6,673 nucleotides of DNA from Deltaproteobacteria bacterium (GTDB taxonomy: Bacteria; Desulfobacterota; DSM-4660; Desulfatiglandales; HGW-15): the NCBI GenBank assembly GCA_019308985.1, contig JAFDHB010000184.1:1-6673 (forward strand). Direction: 5' to 3'. The notes beneath the pieces are model-generated. The model was not told the DNA's origin, did not search any database, and saw only the letters and a list, made by a program, of their open reading frames with translations. The translations under genes were made by a program, and so were the position numbers. Shown piece by piece: positions 4,697 to 6,673 of the stretch (positions are counted from its first letter, which is position 1; each line of letters starts with the position of its first letter).

Positions 4697-6322
4697 CTAT
4701 GTCATAGGCCTGTTGAGACCGGATAGCATGTCCCTTATCTCTTCCCTGACATACATGAGCCTGTCCAGCTCATCCTCGGAAAGCTCCTTGGCTACCTGCC
4801 CCTTCTTTATGCGGGCCTTGAGCGCCTTGATCTCCTTTTCGAGGTCGACTATTCCGTTGAGCACAAGGTCCCTTATGTCTATTGAAGGCTCTTTCTCTTC
4901 CGGCGTTTCAACGGCGATCTCCCGGGGCTTGAGGATGAGCCTCTCTTTCCATCTGGGAACGTGTACCTCCAGGCCGAATGTCTCCCGCATCTTTTTGGCC
5001 AGGGTCTCGCTGGCCCTAGGCTCTCCGTGCACCACGAATACCTCGGGCTTGCTCTCGAAATTGCCTACCCATTCAAGCAGGTCCTTCTGGTCCGCATGGG
5101 CTGAGAACCCGCCTATGGTGAAGACCCTTGCCTTCACTGCCACGTTCTCACCGAAGATCCTCACGTGACTTGCCCCGTCCACGATTTTGCGGCCTGTGGT
5201 CCCTTGGGCCTGAAAACCAATGATGACTATGCTGGCCCCCTCGCGCCAGAGGTTGTGTTTGAGGTGGTGCTTGATGCGCCCCGCCGTGCACATGCCGTTT
5301 CCCGCTATTACTATGGCTGATCCCTTTAACTCATTTATGGCCATGGACGCCCTGGTGGACTCGGTAAAGACCAGGTTAGGCATATCAAAGGGGTCACACC
5401 CCTGATTGACTATCTCCGTTGCCTCCTCATCATAGTATTTCCTATTCTTCCGGAAGATTTCAGTGGCCTTTATGGCCAGGGGGCTGTCCAGGTAGACTGG
5501 TATGTCGGGCAGAGAGCCGTTTCGATGAAACTCCCCAAGAACATAGAGGATCTCCTGTGTCCTCTCGACTGCAAAGGCGGGGATAATTACCTTTTCATTG
5601 CGGGAATAGGCATGTTCAATTGCCTCCAGCAATTCCTCTTTGCTCTCTTGGAAGGACCTGTGAAGGCGGTCGCCGTAAGTGGATTCCAGGAAGAGATAGT
5701 CCGCGTCAAAGATCTCGTGAGGGTCCCGTACAATGAGCTGGTCCTTTTTTCCCAGGTCACCGGAAAACACCACCTTGGTAGACTCGTTGTTTTCCTCTAT
5801 CCACAGCTCGAGTATCGAACTGCCCAGGATATGCCCCGCATTCCTCAGCCTTGCCTTGACCCCGGGTTCTATTTGGACAACATGGTCCCTCTGTACGGGC
5901 GCAAGGAGCCTCAAGCTTTCTTCCGCATCCTTGGTAGTATATAGGGGCTCGACCTCTTCCCTGGCAGAACGCCTGTTCTTCCTCGTCTGCCACTCGGCGT
6001 CCATCTCCTGGATATGGGCGGAGTCAAGAAGCATGATCTCACACAGTTCCGCGGTTGGAGGGGATGTCAATATCTTTCCCCTGAACCCATCCTTGACCAG
6101 CTTGGGGATTCTCCCGCTATGGTCTATGTGGGCGTGGGTGAGGAACAGGGATTGGATCGCTGCGGGGTCAAAACCCCAATCCCCCCTGTTCCGTGCCTCG
6201 GACTGCCTCCCTCCCTGAAAGAGACCGCAATCCACCAGGACTTTCTTGCCCTGGGGGCTCTCCACGAGATAACACGACCCGGTCACAGAACCGACTCCTC
6301 CCAAACAGGTAATCCTGATCAT
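4697..6322 (-). CDS. Metallo-beta-lactamase / beta-CASP ribonuclease-like protein (CPSF-73/YSH1 type)
   Basis: Probable zinc-dependent RNA-processing nuclease of the beta-CASP family. Using 543-residue numbering from ATG 6328, the metal site is complete: HAHIDH (65-70), AGHILGS with H166, and SGDLG with D191. The beta-CASP signatures follow: ESTYG with E215, FSAHAD with H411, and VVHGE with H434, which match catalytic motifs A, B and C of CPSF-73. The C-terminal RNA-specificity segment ends near 470. After it comes an acidic linker and a charged, probably helical tail (about 493-540, EKEIKALKARIKKG). ATG 6322 (Met3, 541 residues) is chosen because AAAGGAG lies 8 nt before it and only 2 nt before ATG 6328. 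It reads toward trxA but is separated from it by about 500 bp of repeat, so a shared operon is doubtful. All metal ligands are present. Whether it acts as an endo- or exonuclease, and on what RNA, cannot be told from sequence. Confidence 0.9.
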   Translation of the reverse strand: MIRITCLGGVGSVTGSCYLVESPQGKKVLVDCGLFQGGRQSEARNRGDWGFDPAAIQSLFLTHAHIDHSGRIPKLVKDGFRGKILTSPPTAELCEIMLLDSAHIQEMDAEWQTRKNRRSAREEVEPLYTTKDAEESLRLLAPVQRDHVVQIEPGVKARLRNAGHILGSSILELWIEENNESTKVVFSGDLGKKDQLIVRDPHEIFDADYLFLESTYGDRLHRSFQESKEELLEAIEHAYSRNEKVIIPAFAVERTQEILYVLGEFHRNGSLPDIPVYLDSPLAIKATEIFRKNRKYYDEEATEIVNQGCDPFDMPNLVFTESTRASMAINELKGSAIVIAGNGMCTAGRIKHHLKHNLWREGASIVIIGFQAQGTTGRKIVDGASHVRIFGENVAVKARVFTIGGFSAHADQKDLLEWVGNFESKPEVFVVHGEPRASETLAKKMRETFGLEVHVPRWKERLILKPREIAVETPEEKEPSIDIRDLVLNGIVDLEKEIKALKARIKKGQVAKELSEDELDRLMYVREEIRDMLSGLNRPMT

Positions 6323-6330
6323 CCCCATAT

Positions 6331-6337
6331 CTCCTTT
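6331..6337 (-). promoter_or_regulatory. Ribosome binding site of the beta-CASP gene
   Basis: The minus strand reads AAAGGAG. Its spacing is 2 nt to ATG 6328 and 8 nt to ATG 6322, so the second ATG is the more likely start. Confidence 0.75.
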
Positions 6338-6551
6338 CCTGATTCGGCCCCTGCCTTCATGGCCTCGGGACCACTCTCCGGGGCCCTTCCATGGCTAGAG
6401 CCGCGGGTGCACGGGCATCTCCATGTAGTCCTATCCCAAGCAAAGACCTTTTTTCGACACTATCACAACCAGCGCCCAATACTCAACAGGACATATGCTC
6501 TTCACCCGAATCACGCCCCAGCATCGCGGTATGATGAGATTTTTGGGGAAA
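6338..6551. other. Upstream region of the beta-CASP gene, no gene seen
   Basis: Together with the partial repeat to its right this makes a gene-free stretch of about 340 bp. Minus-strand ATGs here open only very short frames (about a dozen codons or fewer) without ribosome sites. The promoter of the beta-CASP gene should be here, but no pair of hexamers is convincing. The best, TTGAGT with TAGTGT at 18 nt, is weak. No tRNA-like or terminator-like structure was found. Confidence 0.5.
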
Positions 6552-6673
6552 CATCAAATTTGATGAACTCGTAAAAAACCAGAATTGGGATGGCAAAGTA
6601 AAAAGCTTCAAGTTCAAGGCGCGCAAATCTCGTGTGATGAGGCGTACTTAGCGTACGCCGCAGTCACAACGAG
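6552..6673. repeat. Probable dispersed repeat, cut by the window edge
   Basis: Begins with a perfect 14-bp palindrome, CATCAAATTTGATG (6552-6565), followed by GAACTCGTAAAAA. It contains a 7-bp-stem hairpin GGCGTAC-TTAGC-GTACGCC (6641-6659) and runs off the edge with CGCAGTCACAACGAG. No reading frame is evident. From memory, similar sequences (TTTTTACGA ends, AAGGCGCGCAAA, GGCGTAC hairpin) recur in deltaproteobacterial intergenic regions, so a non-autonomous dispersed element is likely. The missing right half prevents a firm call. It is unrelated to the composite repeat described above. Confidence 0.5.

Noticed and set aside
6430..6470. Sigma-54 promoter upstream of the beta-CASP gene (minus-strand GGTCTTTGCTTGG)
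   Set aside because: The required GG at -24 with correct spacing to GC at -12 is missing.
6014..6574. 186-codon + strand frame at the right end
   Set aside because: More than half is antisense to the beta-CASP gene, with low-complexity Pro/His composition and no ribosome site.

Overview
The window looks like chromosomal DNA from a Gram-negative bacterium. A BamD-type outer-membrane lipoprotein shows there is an outer membrane. The mix of housekeeping genes and the style of the intergenic repeats suggest Desulfobacterota (former Deltaproteobacteria). That placement rests on memory of similar repeats and is an inference. No mobile-element gene, phage gene, CRISPR array or structural RNA gene is visible.

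Layout. Positions 1-1907 (+) hold the last 634 residues of alanyl-tRNA synthetase (alaS), whose 5' end lies outside the window. Everything else reads on the minus strand. In order of transcription these are: a two-domain metallo-beta-lactamase/beta-CASP ribonuclease-like protein (6322-4697); a repeat-filled gap; thioredoxin trxA (4194-3871), coupled by a TGATG overlap to thioredoxin reductase trxB (3871-2903); a second repeat-filled gap; and bamD (2646-1891). The 3' ends of bamD and alaS overlap tail to tail by 17 bp. TrxB and TrxA form a complete NADPH-to-disulfide reducing pair. The other genes are general housekeeping functions with no evident joint pathway.

The unusual content is between the genes. 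Two copies of a composite repeat occupy about 2653-2970 and 4270-4696. Each has, from left to right on the + strand: a large imperfect hairpin with CCCCGGTGAAAT / ATTTCACGGGG arms; a 7-bp-stem TGCCGCC hairpin; a run of degenerate 7-bp units (TCARRRT) changing in register to GTC-type 7-bp units; and a pyrimidine-rich end that reaches the 3' end of the next minus-strand gene. Copy 2 also has a nested hairpin whose arms differ by matched changes, a second 7-bp family (GTTAYYY), and three tandem mini-hairpins, two of which carry paired compensatory changes. The repeat forms the whole gap between trxB and bamD, supplies about 20 codons to the TrxB C-terminus, and offers a tempting but probably false upstream start for bamD. 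A third, different repeat is cut by the right edge (about 6552-6673).
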